From positions 1 through 34,716 of the forward strand of contig NZ_JAJBTT010000014.1 in assembly GCF_020860705.1 (NCBI RefSeq): a DNA stretch of 34,716 nucleotides, read 5' to 3'. The stretch is from Akkermansia sp. Lineage in GTDB: Bacteria > Verrucomicrobiota > Verrucomicrobiia > Verrucomicrobiales > Akkermansiaceae. Shown here piece after piece: positions 17,666 through 26,810 of the stretch. The translations under genes were made by a program, and so were the position numbers. Positions within the stretch are counted from its first letter, which is position 1; every line of letters starts with the position of its first letter. The notes beneath the pieces were generated by a model. That model saw only the letters and a program-made list of their open reading frames with translations. It was not told where the DNA came from and ran no database searches.

Positions 17666-17857
17666 GCGTTTCTGCCCCCTATGATACAACAGGCGGTTTC
17701 CGCACAGAAAGCAGAAAACGCGTTTTTCCTAACCGTTGCCGTTTCTCCCGCCAGCGGGGATGAGCCGGAACCGCCGCAACAACCGGACATTCAGCTACGG
17801 GAACACCCCGCATCCCACTTCCCGGCAGACACCGGACAAGGCGCTCCAACACCAAAA

Positions 17858-17895
17858 CCGGGCGGAAGCTTCCATAACAGGGAGCTTCCGCCCGG
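17858..17895 (-). terminator. Terminator after the catalase gene
   Basis: A perfect 13-bp stem (CCGGGCGGAAGCT with AGCTTCCGCCCGG) lies 26 bases past the catalase stop, with TTTT on the minus-strand side. The remaining sequence between it and proB (17666-17857) shows no gene that I can support. Confidence 0.88.
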
Positions 17896-17921
17896 GAAAA
17901 ATTCAGGAATCCAGGTATAGC

Positions 17922-19370
17922 CTACCTCCTGTGCATGCCCAGGGCTTTGGCCACCCCTTCCCCGTATTCGGGGTCGCACTCCATGCAGTGGTCGATGTGG
18001 CGCTGCTTGATAAAATCCGGAGCGTCGCCCATGGCCCGGGCGGTATTGCCGTACAGGGCCTCCTTCTGTTCCGGATTCATCAGCCGGAACAGGGCGCGCG
18101 GCTGGGAATAATAATCGTCGTCATCTTCATGAAAATCCCAGTGCCAGGCCGCACCGTCCAGCTTAAGCGGAGGTTCGCGGAATTCCGGCTGTTCCTTCCA
18201 TTCCCCGTAGCTGTTCGGTTCATAGCCCAGCGTGCCTCCCGCGTTGTCGTCCACGCGCATCATGCCGTCCCGGTGGTAGCTGTGGAACGGGCACCGGGGA
18301 GCGTTCACGGGAATCTGGTTGTGGTTCACCCCCAGCCTATACCGCTGGGCGTCCCCGTAGGAGAACAGGCGCCCCTGAAGCATCTTGTCCGGGGAAAAGC
18401 CGATGCCGGGCACCACGTTGGCCGGATTGAACGCCGCCTGCTCAATCTGGGCGAAATAGTTATCCGGATTCCGGTTGAGTTCCAGCACGCCCACCTCCAT
18501 GAGGGGATAATCCCCGTGCGGCCACACCTTGGTCAGGTCAAACGGGTTGAAAGGGCATGCCCTGGCCTGCTCCTGCGTCATGACCTGGATGTACATGGTC
18601 CAGCGCGGGAAATCCTTCCGTTCAATGCTTTCATACAAATCCCGCTGATGGCTTTCCCGGTCCTTCGCAATGATCGCTTCGGCCTCCGCGTCCGTCAGAT
18701 TCCTGATGCCCTGCTGGGTTTTCAGGTGGAACTTCACCCACACCCGTTCATGATCCGCATTCAGCATGCTGAATGCATGGCTCCCGAACCCGTGCATGTG
18801 GCGGTAGGAGGCCGGAATGCCTCGGTCACTCATGACGACGGTGACCTGGTGGAAGGCTTCCGGAAGGGAAGTCCAGAAATCCCAGTTGTTGCGCGCACTT
18901 CTCATATTGGTGCGCGGATCGCGCTTGATGGCGTGGTTCAGGTCCGGGAATTTCAGGGGATCCCGCAGGAAAAAGACGGGCGTGTTATTGCCCACCAGGT
19001 CCCAGTTGCCCTCCTCCGTATAAAACTTGATGGCAAAGCCGCGGATGTCGCGCTCCGCGTCCGCCGCACCCCTCTCCCCGGCCACCGTGGAAAAACGCAC
19101 CAGCAGGTCAGTCGTCTTGCCAATCCGGGAAAATATGGCCGCCTTCGTGTACCGGGTGATGTCACCCATCACGGTAAACGTGCCGAAGGCGCCGGAACCC
19201 TTGGCGTGCATGCGCCGTTCCGGAATCACCTCCCGGTCGAAATGGGCCAGCTTTTCCAGAAACCAGACGTCCTGGAGCAGCATGGGGCCGCGCGGGCCGG
19301 CCGTGAGCACGTTCTCGTTATCCGGAACGGGTGCTCCGACGGAGGTTGTCAAATTCTTTGGGTCTTTCAT
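17922..19370 (-). CDS. katA: Monofunctional haem catalase
   Basis: A 482-residue cytoplasmic catalase that converts hydrogen peroxide to water and oxygen. It belongs to the small-subunit type (about 480-500 residues). The active-site His55 is in [12 protein letters not shown], Asn128 in [10 protein letters not shown], and the proximal haem-ligand Tyr338 in [14 protein letters not shown]. The ATG at 19370 is preceded by a strong promoter (19391-19419) that would start transcription only about 14 bases upstream. A PerR-box-like sequence overlaps the -10 box, which suggests peroxide-responsive repression. The gene stands alone with its own terminator. Such an enzyme would help a mucosal anaerobe tolerate oxygen. 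Confidence 0.96.
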   Translation of the reverse strand: MKDPKNLTTSVGAPVPDNENVLTAGPRGPMLLQDVWFLEKLAHFDREVIPERRMHAKGSGAFGTFTVMGDITRYTKAAIFSRIGKTTDLLVRFSTVAGERGAADAERDIRGFAIKFYTEEGNWDLVGNNTPVFFLRDPLKFPDLNHAIKRDPRTNMRSARNNWDFWTSLPEAFHQVTVVMSDRGIPASYRHMHGFGSHAFSMLNADHERVWVKFHLKTQQGIRNLTDAEAEAIIAKDRESHQRDLYESIERKDFPRWTMYIQVMTQEQARACPFNPFDLTKVWPHGDYPLMEVGVLELNRNPDNYFAQIEQAAFNPANVVPGIGFSPDKMLQGRLFSYGDAQRYRLGVNHNQIPVNAPRCPFHSYHRDGMMRVDDNAGGTLGYEPNSYGEWKEQPEFREPPLKLDGAAWHWDFHEDDDDYYSQPRALFRLMNPEQKEALYGNTARAMGDAPDFIKQRHIDHCMECDPEYGEGVAKALGMHRR

Positions 19371-19382
19371 GGCATCTTTTAT

Positions 19383-19397
19383 TTAGAATTATTAAAA
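19383..19397. promoter_or_regulatory. Candidate PerR box at the catalase promoter
   Basis: TTAGAATTATTAAAA matches 13 of 15 positions of the Bacillus PerR consensus TTATAATNATTATAA. It overlaps the catalase -10 box and the expected transcription start. The region is AT-rich, so a chance match is possible, and no perR gene is in the window. Confidence 0.45.
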
Positions 19398-19419
19398 ACT
19401 AATTTTTCAATGGTGTCAA
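19391..19419 (-). promoter_or_regulatory. Catalase promoter
   Basis: On the minus strand a perfect TTGACA (19419-19414) and TTTAAT (19396-19391, 5 of 6) are spaced by exactly 17 bases. The start of transcription would fall near 19384, leaving a very short leader before the ATG at 19370. Confidence 0.75.
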
Positions 19420-19482
19420 TTAAAGTTTCTTCCAAATCCCGGAAAGGAAACAGCGTGCTTCCGGCCTCCTTTCCCGGGGAGG

Positions 19483-19620
19483 GATGCTTTCACTCCACAT
19501 GCCGTCATCCCGGTAAAGGCGGTTGTCGGCCTGCAATCGGTTATTACCCAACCCTTCCGGGAGAAATGTACCCTGCTGGCGGGAAACCCGGCTAAAGTTA
19601 TCAAAAACAGAGGAAAATGA
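19483..19620 (+). pseudogene. Relic of a hexapeptide-repeat acyltransferase (C-terminal end)
   Basis: A 45-codon open stretch ending in TGA reads as the last turns of a left-handed beta-helix acetyltransferase: a PHAVIPVKAVVGLQSVITQPF-like segment and the typical ending LLAGNPAKVIKNRGK. No start codon, substrate domain or earlier repeats precede it in frame. It is the remains of a gene of the type used to acetylate surface polysaccharides. The rest of 19398-19831 shows no gene I can support. Confidence 0.6.
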
Positions 19621-19831
19621 AGCCGTGAACGATCAATGAAGCAAGGGGTCCCCACCTATTCCCAGCGGCTTCATGCCGTAAATCGCCCGGGCATGCCGGG
19701 CCGTGTGCCGCAGGGGCCGGACGGGAATGCCGTGCGCTTCCATCTTCAATGCTTTTCCCCGGCTCCACACGGTTGCCGGAGACGCATTTTAGGCTTCCAA
19801 TATGGGGCTGATCTGCTCATATTGCCCGGGC

Positions 19832-21835
19832 ATGAATCTTGACCTTCTCCAAAAAGCCGCCAACCAGGCGCGGGGCCTCGCCATGGATGCCGTTCACGAC
19901 TGCGCATCCGGCCACCTGGGCCTGCCGCTGGGGTGCGCCGAAATCGGGGCCGTCCTGTTCGGCGATTTGCTCAACATCTGCCCCTCCCAGCCCCGCTGGC
20001 TCAACCGTGACCGCTTCATCCTTTCCGCCGGCCACGGCTCCATGTTCCTTTACGGCTGGCTGCATCTGTCGGGATTCAACATCAGCATTGAAGATCTCAA
20101 GGGCTTCCGCCACAAAGGCTCCATCACGCCGGGCCACCCGGAATTCCGGGATACGGAGGGCGTGGAATGCACCACCGGCCCCTTGGGACAGGGGATTGCC
20201 AACGCCGTAGGGTTCGCCCTTTCCGCCAGGCGCGCCGCCGCGCGGTTCAACAAGCCAGGCATGGACATCTTCACCCAGCACGTTTTCTGCCTTACGGGGG
20301 ACGGCTGCCTTCAGGAAGGCGTGGCCCGCGAATCGCTGGCCCTGGCCGCCGTCCTGAAGCTGGACAATCTTATTCTCATTTACGATTCCAACGACATCAC
20401 GCTGGACGCCCCTGCGGACCGCACCCAGCTGGCGGACCCGCGCGCCGTATATGAAGCCCTGGGCTGGGACGTGCGCCAGATTGACGGGCACGACCTCAGC
20501 GCCATCGCGGAAGCGGTGAAAGCCGCCAAGGCGGCCAAAAACGGCAAGCCCCAGCTTATCATCGCCAAGACGGTGATCGGCAAAGGTATTCCCGGCATTG
20601 AAGGAACCACGAAAGGCCACGGGGAAGGCGGCGCGAAGCTTCAGGAAGAAGCCCATGCCAACTGGGGTATTCCGGCCGGAGAACGCTATTACGTCTCTGA
20701 AGACGTCCGCGCCTGTTTCCAGGACCTCCGCGCCAAACGGGAACAAGCCTTCCAGGCCTGGAATGCCGCCTATCAGGAATGGCGCCAGACTTATCCGGAA
20801 CTGGCCGCCGAACTGGATGCGGGCATCAGCGCCTGCGCCAACGGCGTCAACCCTGCCGACTCCGACAAGGCCATTCCCGCCTTCCCGCAGGATTACAGTG
20901 ACGCCACCCGTTCCGCCGGAGCCGTCGCCATCAATGCCATTGCCAAGGCGGATCCCTGGTTCCTGACCACCAGCGCGGACCTGTACAGCTCCAATAAAAA
21001 CTATCTTTCCGGCGGAGGGGACTTCTCTGCGGAAACCCCGGAAGGACGCAACTTCTGGTTCGGCATCCGGGAACACGCCATGGCCGCCATCTGTAACGGC
21101 ATGGCCTATGACGGCCTGTTCCGCGTAAGCGCCGCCACCTTCTGCGTCTTTGTGGACTACATGCGCGCCGCCATCCGCGTGGCCGCGCTGAGCGGGCTTC
21201 CCGTCACCTACATCCTGACGCACGATTCCGTGGCCGTAGGGGAAGACGGACCCACCCACCAGCCGGTGGAAACCGTTTCCGGCCTCCGCGTCATCCCGAA
21301 CCTGGACGTCATCCGTCCGGCAGATCCGGAAGAAACCGCAGGAGCCTGGATAGCCGCCATGCAGCGCGCCGACGGACCTACCGCCCTCATCCTGACCCGC
21401 CAGAAAGTGGCCACCCTGAATGACATTCCCGTGGAAACGCGCCGTCAGGGCGTTCTGAAAGGCGGCTACATCGCCCGTCATGAACAGGGAGCATTGCAAG
21501 CCATCATCCTGGCCAGCGGATCAGAACTTGAACTGGCCCTGAAAGCCGCAGAGAGCATCGGAGAAGGAATCCGCGTAGTTTCCATGCCCAGCTTCTTCCG
21601 CTTTGACGCGCAGCCTGCGGAATACCGGGAAAGCGTTCTGCCCTCCTCCTGCATGAGAAGGGTCTCCGTGGAAGCCGGCGTAACGGACCTGTGGTGGAAA
21701 TACCTGGGCTGCCAGGGTGAAGCCGTGGGCATCAACCGCTTCGGCTTCTCGGCGCCCGGCGCGCAGGTGCTGGAAGAACTCGGCATGAACGTGGAAAACG
21801 TTGCCGCCGCCGTTCGGAAGGTTCTTGCCAAATAA
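19832..21835 (+). CDS. tkt: Transketolase
   Basis: A 667-residue thiamine-diphosphate enzyme that moves two-carbon units between ketose and aldose phosphates in the non-oxidative pentose phosphate pathway. The start at ATG 19832 ([15 protein letters not shown]) fits the family better than the ATG at 19802. Motifs are SGHLGLPLG near residue 27, TTGPLGQG, the ThDP/Mg motif starting GDG at 156-158 and continuing to an Asn in YDSNDITLD, a kinase-like GHDLSAI, the second-domain [30 protein letters not shown], and [10 protein letters not shown] in the C-terminal domain. The length is normal (about 660-670). It is monocistronic, ending at a strong terminator. Confidence 0.95.
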   Translation: MNLDLLQKAANQARGLAMDAVHDCASGHLGLPLGCAEIGAVLFGDLLNICPSQPRWLNRDRFILSAGHGSMFLYGWLHLSGFNISIEDLKGFRHKGSITPGHPEFRDTEGVECTTGPLGQGIANAVGFALSARRAAARFNKPGMDIFTQHVFCLTGDGCLQEGVARESLALAAVLKLDNLILIYDSNDITLDAPADRTQLADPRAVYEALGWDVRQIDGHDLSAIAEAVKAAKAAKNGKPQLIIAKTVIGKGIPGIEGTTKGHGEGGAKLQEEAHANWGIPAGERYYVSEDVRACFQDLRAKREQAFQAWNAAYQEWRQTYPELAAELDAGISACANGVNPADSDKAIPAFPQDYSDATRSAGAVAINAIAKADPWFLTTSADLYSSNKNYLSGGGDFSAETPEGRNFWFGIREHAMAAICNGMAYDGLFRVSAATFCVFVDYMRAAIRVAALSGLPVTYILTHDSVAVGEDGPTHQPVETVSGLRVIPNLDVIRPADPEETAGAWIAAMQRADGPTALILTRQKVATLNDIPVETRRQGVLKGGYIARHEQGALQAIILASGSELELALKAAESIGEGIRVVSMPSFFRFDAQPAEYRESVLPSSCMRRVSVEAGVTDLWWKYLGCQGEAVGINRFGFSAPGAQVLEELGMNVENVAAAVRKVLAK

Positions 21836-21865
21836 TCTGCGGCTCTTGCCGTCACCCGTTTTCAG

Positions 21866-21899
21866 GGGCTGTTCCGCCGCATGTGGAACAGCCCTTTTT
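21866..21899 (+). terminator. Rho-independent terminator after tkt
   Basis: A perfect 10-bp stem (GGGCTGTTCC/GGAACAGCCC) with a 9-base loop is followed by TTTTT. Confidence 0.95.
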
Positions 21900-21935
21900 G
21901 ATGTTGCGGGGAGAACATCATACGGAAAAACGGCT

Positions 21936-22048
21936 CTAACACACCCAGGGGAAATACATACTCAGGAAAAGTGCCCCGTGTATTCCTAGCTGCCGCCGGA
22001 AATACACTCTCCCGAGCCGACTGGGAATGAGGGCCTCCCGGCCCTCAT
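21936..22048. repeat. Hairpin-bearing intergenic repeat, copy 1
   Basis: The unit begins CTAAC-CCCAGGG and ends in a 22-base hairpin, ATGAGGGCC-TCCC-GGCCCTCAT (22027-22048). The last 33 bases match copy 2 except for one position, and the rest is diverged. There is no T-run, so it is not an ordinary terminator. Confidence 0.7.
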
Positions 22049-22104
22049 AAAACGGCAGCCGGACATGCAATAACAAAGTTTCTCCTGATCAGGGACGGGA
22101 GCCC

Positions 22105-22209
22105 CTAACTCCCAGGGAAGACCCTAATGAACATGCACGGCGTATCATGCCTGCCCTCCGGAACACATCTTCCCGGGCCGGCTGGGAATGAGGGCCTCCC
22201 GGCCCTCAT
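22105..22209. repeat. Hairpin-bearing intergenic repeat, copy 2
   Basis: A direct repeat of copy 1, 161-169 bases further on, with the same perfect hairpin at 22188-22209. The left parts align loosely from the CTAAC-CCCAGGG start. The block 21900-22258 between tkt and the next gene is otherwise empty. It may be a REP-like element, a duplicated leader or a small-RNA relic. Confidence 0.7.
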
Positions 22210-22258
22210 CGCCTCGTTTCATCAAAAAACAGCTCCACTTCTCCCTGCCTTCACCGCC

Positions 22259-23848
22259 CTATTCCCGCGTCACTTTCAATCTCAGGAAACGCCGCGCCGG
22301 CGCATGGCCGTCTATCGCCACGGAATCCCGGTATTCCGCATGGTCGCCTTCGGGCTCCACTACGGCCTCCTCCGTCCAGTTGACCAGGTCTTCCGTACTT
22401 TCCACGATAAACGTCACATCCGTGGCCGCCGGATTCACCGGCCATTCCAGTACCAGATGCCATTCCCCATTCTCCTGCCCGGTTGTCAGCTTCGTCACGC
22501 TTCCACAGGGTTTGGTCGGATCCAGCCCTGTGGCATACTTCATCAGGTTGGTGACGCCGTCGCCCGCAGGACATGCATCCGGGTTGGTCTGATCTTCAGG
22601 CGTTCCTTCCGTAAAGTGGTCATCCTTCCATTGGTCATACGGGGAAGGCGTGCGCGTCCAGACCAGCACCAGAGTGCTCTTTCCTGGCGCATCTTCCTGC
22701 CGCAGGGAAAAACTGCCCGCCTGTTTCCAAGCTTCCGCACTGGCGGCATCATAGGAAACGGAAGGAAGCGCCGCCATGGAAAGGGAATTTCCTTCCACCA
22801 GCTTCCAGCTTTGATACTTCTCCTTCCCTGCCATGGCCGGAAGCGCCACGTGCAATTCCGCCGTACCGTCCAGGGAAACGGGCCCCTCCACGCTCCATGG
22901 GGCGGCCTGGCCGGGAGTCTGCGGAAGAGAAAAGGACAGGCACGCGCCGGGGGACACATCCAGCCGCGTCATTCCGCGTATCCCGGCATTTGCGCCCAGC
23001 CGGACCGTTCCGGCTTCCACACTCACCGGAAAACGGCACAGGGAAACGCCTTCCCCGAACCCCAGCGTTCCGTCCCCCGTTTTTCTCAGGCTGGACGTGG
23101 AAGAGTATCCCGCAAAGGAATAAAGAGGGTCTTCCATGCTGATCAGGCAGTCCCGTTCCGCCTGCATGACCACGCGGACATTTCCCATCACCGTGATGGA
23201 ATTGGCCACGCCGCCCGCAGAGGAACCCACGGAGCGGCCCCGGTAGTTGCCGCTGAAGGAAATGGGACGGGAAGAATCCGCAGAATGGAAGTTGAGGACG
23301 GTTGGGGCCTCCGCACTGTTTCCGGAGACATAAATGGCGCCCCCCAAATTGCCGGCGCCGTTGCCGGAAAACGTACAGCCGCTTTCCACGTTCACCGTGC
23401 GCACGTTCTCTCCATCATTGGCGTCCAGGCACACAGCTCCTCCGTTGAGGGCCGCCGCATTGCCGGTAAAGGAGGAACCTGCCGCCACCTGCACGTCTCC
23501 ACGGCTGTAGAGCGCGCCGCCGCTGCCTTCCTCCGCCCGGTTGCCGGTAAACGAGACGGCATCCTGCTGAACGACGGAACCGGCATAAAGAGCGCCGCCC
23601 TGGGAAAAGCCGCGGACCGTATTGTTCTCATAGGAAGCCGTTCCGGAAAAAGTGACCTTCCCGTAATCCAGCGTGCCTCCCCCGTTGCCCGTCTTGTCGG
23701 CATTGCTGGCGCCGCCTCCGGCATTGATGATGGTATCACCCATAAGCAGGGCCCCGGAAAGAAGCAATCCGGAACAGAGGGCCAGCCCGGTCAGGCGGCC
23801 ATGGGATGCGGAATGAAGGAATAGCCGTGGTCTATTCATGAAATTCAT
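22259..23848 (-). CDS. Exported Pmp-like repeat protein
   Basis: A 529-residue exported protein. A hydrophobic signal segment lies at about residues 18-36. Residues 50-240 form a beta-helix with repeats of the chlamydial polymorphic membrane protein type: pairs of GGA(I/L/V) and FxxN, as in SFTGNRAEEGSGGALY, SFTGNAAALNGGAVCL, TFSGNGAGNLGGAIYV and SFSGNY. Beta-rich sequence follows. Near residues 420-445 there is a short DGVTNLMKYATGLDP segment, then a final domain ending RRFLRLKVTRE. Both are common in secreted proteins of Verrucomicrobia. Unlike chlamydial Pmps it has no C-terminal barrel. It starts 15 bases after the sulfatase stop, so the two genes are one unit. A role in adhesion or substrate binding is inferred. 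Confidence 0.8.
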   Translation of the reverse strand: MNFMNRPRLFLHSASHGRLTGLALCSGLLLSGALLMGDTIINAGGGASNADKTGNGGGTLDYGKVTFSGTASYENNTVRGFSQGGALYAGSVVQQDAVSFTGNRAEEGSGGALYSRGDVQVAAGSSFTGNAAALNGGAVCLDANDGENVRTVNVESGCTFSGNGAGNLGGAIYVSGNSAEAPTVLNFHSADSSRPISFSGNYRGRSVGSSAGGVANSITVMGNVRVVMQAERDCLISMEDPLYSFAGYSSTSSLRKTGDGTLGFGEGVSLCRFPVSVEAGTVRLGANAGIRGMTRLDVSPGACLSFSLPQTPGQAAPWSVEGPVSLDGTAELHVALPAMAGKEKYQSWKLVEGNSLSMAALPSVSYDAASAEAWKQAGSFSLRQEDAPGKSTLVLVWTRTPSPYDQWKDDHFTEGTPEDQTNPDACPAGDGVTNLMKYATGLDPTKPCGSVTKLTTGQENGEWHLVLEWPVNPAATDVTFIVESTEDLVNWTEEAVVEPEGDHAEYRDSVAIDGHAPARRFLRLKVTRE

Positions 23849-23863
23849 CTGCTGGGGAAAAAG

Positions 23864-26734
23864 TTATTCCTGAATGGGGACCACGGAGGACGAATCATCG
23901 GGATCAGTCTCTCCGGGGTCGACGAGTCCGTTGCCATTGGCGTCTTCAATGAGATCAGGCACGCCGTCCCCGTCGGAATCCACCTCCGGCAGGTCCGGCA
24001 TGCGGATATAGGCTGTTCCTATGATCTGCCCATTTTTCGTGAGAACCGGAAATTGGGCATCCACTTTGTTCAATTCCCGGATCAGGGAACGAGCCATGCG
24101 CATCAGGCGTTCCTTCTGAGCGGGATCCTGCGCCAGGTTATTGCTTTCACTGATGTCATCCTTCAGATTGAAAAGCTGCCACGGAAAACGGCCCGCTGTT
24201 TGGTAGCCGTTGCCGGCCCACAGGGCCGTATTGGCGTACTGGTCCATGTAATTATAAATGACCTTCCAGTCCCCTTCACGGTAGGTGGAATAGAAATTGG
24301 CGTAGGTATGATGGTGCGGGAAGTGGTGGTAGATTTTTTGCGTACGGTGGAAGGACGCGTCATTCCTGAAATAGGGGCTGATGTCTTCTCCATCCACCTG
24401 CTGATCCACAGGCACCTTGAGCTTCAGCATGCTCAGAATGGTGGGATAAATGTCCCAGATGGCCACGATATCATGATTGACGGCATTCTGGGGGATAGGG
24501 TATTCCTGCTGGACAGGGCTGGAAGGGTCCACTTCCGCCCACCCTACGATCATGGGAACGCGGGTGCCTCCTTCATAACGGCTGCATTTGCGGCCTCTGA
24601 GGGGGGCTACGGCGCTTATTTTCTCAACATTGGGAACATTCTGGGACTGGTCCATCTGGATAGGGGAGTCCCCGCCGTTGTCGGACATGAAAATAATAAG
24701 CGTCTTGTTAGCCACGCCCAGCTCTTTCAGGTAATCCATCAGGTCTCCCAGGGACTTGTCCATGCCGCCGATCAAGGTGCCGAAGTTGCGGAGATTGGCG
24801 TTCATGACCACGCCCGGTTCAAAGGAAGACCCATCGGGATAGGTATTGTAATCCCCGTTGGGGTCCGGCTGGTCATGACGCTGGTGGACGGCATAATGGG
24901 TCATGTAGGCAAAAAAGGGCACGTTCTTATCCACGGCATCTTTAATCTCCCTTTTCATTTCCAGCGTCAGGGCGTTGGTCAGAAAGTTTTTCTTCCTGTC
25001 TTCCTCCGAGGAAGTTCCGTAGTACTTCTCCAGATCCGGAACATGGGTATTCCCGCTGCCAAACTGTTCTTCCCCCTTGTAGGAAGCCGGCTGGCCGGCG
25101 GAACAGCCGGCGATGTTGACGTCAAACCCCAGATTGGCCGGGTTGGAATAGCGCTGGTTGGAGGGAGCAAAGTGGGCCTTTCCCACGCTGATGGTCCGGT
25201 ATCCCGCGTCCTGCAGAACCCGGGGAAGAGGAATTTCCTGTTCGCTCATCCCCGCCATATTCCACTGGGGAGCCCGGATGTGGGGAAGCGGACCGCCGCC
25301 GGACTCATTGAGAGTCGGGGAATCCACAGCCGTCCAGTTGGTCACCCGGTGATGGGCGGAATTTTTCCCTGTCATCAGGGAAGTACGGCCGGGAGAACAG
25401 ACCGGGCAGGAATAGGCATTCGTGAATTTCAGCCCCTGGGCCGCCAGCCTTTCCATGGAAGGCGTCTTGTAAAACCTGTTCAATTCCGTGACCACCGGCT
25501 GGCCGTCCTTATAGTAGAATGGAACGGACGTATCCTGCCAGCCCATATCGTCCACCAGGAAAAACAGAATATTGGGCGTATTCTCCGCCAGAACAGAAAC
25601 AATCAGGGATTTACTCTTTTTCGTGCCGTCCGCGGCGGCCAGGGTCAGCGTATACTGCGTAGTCTCCGCAGGATTGACCTGGAGGGTGCCGGAACCGGAT
25701 TCACTGCTGATGGGGATGTCTTTTCCGTTCCCCGTCAGCGTCAGGCTTTGCGCCATGACGGTGCTCCAGGTCAGCGTGGCCTTTTCCTCACTGCCGGGAA
25801 CAAGCCTTTTTTTGTCCGATTCAAAGAGAAGAATTTCCGGTTCCTGCCTCTTGACGGTCACCGTCACTTCCGCCGTGGATTCCGTTCCGTTTTCATCCGT
25901 TGCTTTCAGCACGTAGGTCGTCGTGGTTGGAGGGGTCACTGTAACGGAACCCGTACCATTTTCCGTGGTAACGGGAATGTCCCCGTCATCCTTGATGCTC
26001 AGCGTAACGGTATGGCATTTCCAGGTTTTCCAACTCAGGACGGCTCCGGCGGAGTCCCCTTCCATGATCTCTGAAGGAGCCGCCGTAAAAGACATGATGC
26101 CGGGGGACGGCGCAATAAGGCGGATGGCGTTGATCGCGGAACGGGTCTGGGCGGCGGCGTTGCCCGTAATCGTGATGGTTCCGTTCGTGACCGGCACATA
26201 CCGCAGAACGACCTTGTTCCCCCCCTCCTGAAACGTGCCGGAAAACGTGCCGCGGTCCCGGATAGTTCCGGTGATGCCGTTCGCCGTATAAAGCATGTCA
26301 CGGTTGGAATCATTGCAGTCTCCGTAAATCTCCACGTGGCAGTATTCCGCCATGGAGCCGGGCAAATGGGAAATCACCGCATTTTCCGCCCCCCTGATTC
26401 CGGCCCAAGAATCCATCAGCAGGAAATCGCGGTTCCTGCCTGTGGAAAAGATCCCGTTGGTTTTGCAATAACCGGACTTCAGAACGCACCCGGCCTCCGT
26501 TGCCGTGCCCTCCGTGGTTTTCAGGGTGGCGGCAGTCGTTGAGACATTCTCTTCCGGCGTGATGAAATTCCAGATCTTTCCTTCCTCCGCCAACGTACCG
26601 GGCTCCGCTTTCAGGAACGCCGCTTCCGTGGCCGTAGAGCCATTCAGCACACCTATCCCTATTTCTTCAGCATGCGCCAGGCAACAGGCGGCCAGAACAG
26701 TCGGAATCCATCCAAGCCAATGCAGTTTTCTCAT
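23864..26734 (-). CDS. Large secreted sulfatase with Ig-like domains
   Basis: A 956-residue exported sulfatase starting at ATG 26734, which opens directly into a signal peptide (residues 1-21, ending AHA). Residues 22-190 form a beta-sandwich-like module. Two Ig-like segments of about 90 residues each follow (to about 375), then the sulfatase domain from NILFFLVDDMGWQD. The formylglycine site is Cys446 in CSPGRTSLMTGK, so activation by a maturase encoded elsewhere is required. Metal ligands are suggested by the DD pair and by MSDNGGDS. The tail DSDGDGVPDLIEDANGNG is a thrombospondin type 3-like calcium motif. It probably removes sulfate from host mucin glycans or glycosaminoglycans. Specificity cannot be read from the sequence. 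Confidence 0.93.
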   Translation of the reverse strand: MRKLHWLGWIPTVLAACCLAHAEEIGIGVLNGSTATEAAFLKAEPGTLAEEGKIWNFITPEENVSTTAATLKTTEGTATEAGCVLKSGYCKTNGIFSTGRNRDFLLMDSWAGIRGAENAVISHLPGSMAEYCHVEIYGDCNDSNRDMLYTANGITGTIRDRGTFSGTFQEGGNKVVLRYVPVTNGTITITGNAAAQTRSAINAIRLIAPSPGIMSFTAAPSEIMEGDSAGAVLSWKTWKCHTVTLSIKDDGDIPVTTENGTGSVTVTPPTTTTYVLKATDENGTESTAEVTVTVKRQEPEILLFESDKKRLVPGSEEKATLTWSTVMAQSLTLTGNGKDIPISSESGSGTLQVNPAETTQYTLTLAAADGTKKSKSLIVSVLAENTPNILFFLVDDMGWQDTSVPFYYKDGQPVVTELNRFYKTPSMERLAAQGLKFTNAYSCPVCSPGRTSLMTGKNSAHHRVTNWTAVDSPTLNESGGGPLPHIRAPQWNMAGMSEQEIPLPRVLQDAGYRTISVGKAHFAPSNQRYSNPANLGFDVNIAGCSAGQPASYKGEEQFGSGNTHVPDLEKYYGTSSEEDRKKNFLTNALTLEMKREIKDAVDKNVPFFAYMTHYAVHQRHDQPDPNGDYNTYPDGSSFEPGVVMNANLRNFGTLIGGMDKSLGDLMDYLKELGVANKTLIIFMSDNGGDSPIQMDQSQNVPNVEKISAVAPLRGRKCSRYEGGTRVPMIVGWAEVDPSSPVQQEYPIPQNAVNHDIVAIWDIYPTILSMLKLKVPVDQQVDGEDISPYFRNDASFHRTQKIYHHFPHHHTYANFYSTYREGDWKVIYNYMDQYANTALWAGNGYQTAGRFPWQLFNLKDDISESNNLAQDPAQKERLMRMARSLIRELNKVDAQFPVLTKNGQIIGTAYIRMPDLPEVDSDGDGVPDLIEDANGNGLVDPGETDPDDSSSVVPIQE

Positions 26735-26760
26735 CGTGATCTTCCGTTCGCAAATAAGAA

Positions 26761-26795
26761 AGCGCCGGCCGTTCTTTCCACAAACAGCCGGCGCT
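26761..26795 (-). terminator. Hairpin between PEP-CTERM and sulfatase genes
   Basis: A perfect 9-bp stem (AGCGCCGGC/GCCGGCGCT) just past the PEP-CTERM stop is followed on the minus strand by TTCTTATTT. It may attenuate read-through from the PEP-CTERM gene into the sulfatase rather than block it fully, because no separate sulfatase promoter is evident. Confidence 0.65.
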
Positions 26796-26810
26796 CGCGT
26801 CAAAAAGGCG

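Noticed and set aside
17736..19595. A 619-codon open frame on the plus strand across the catalase region
   Set aside because: It is antisense to a clear catalase, reads as low-complexity Arg/His/Val sequence without any family, and results from GC-rich codons on the other strand.
19817..21499. A 560-codon open frame on the minus strand
   Set aside because: It is antisense to transketolase, with no start context and a Gly/Val/Asp-rich composition typical of antisense frames.
22027..22209. The ATGAGGGCC hairpins as rho-independent terminators
   Set aside because: No T-run follows on either strand, and a strong tkt terminator already exists at 21866-21899.
24053..26074. A 673-codon open frame on the plus strand
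   Set aside because: It is antisense to the sulfatase, whose catalytic motifs are unambiguous.
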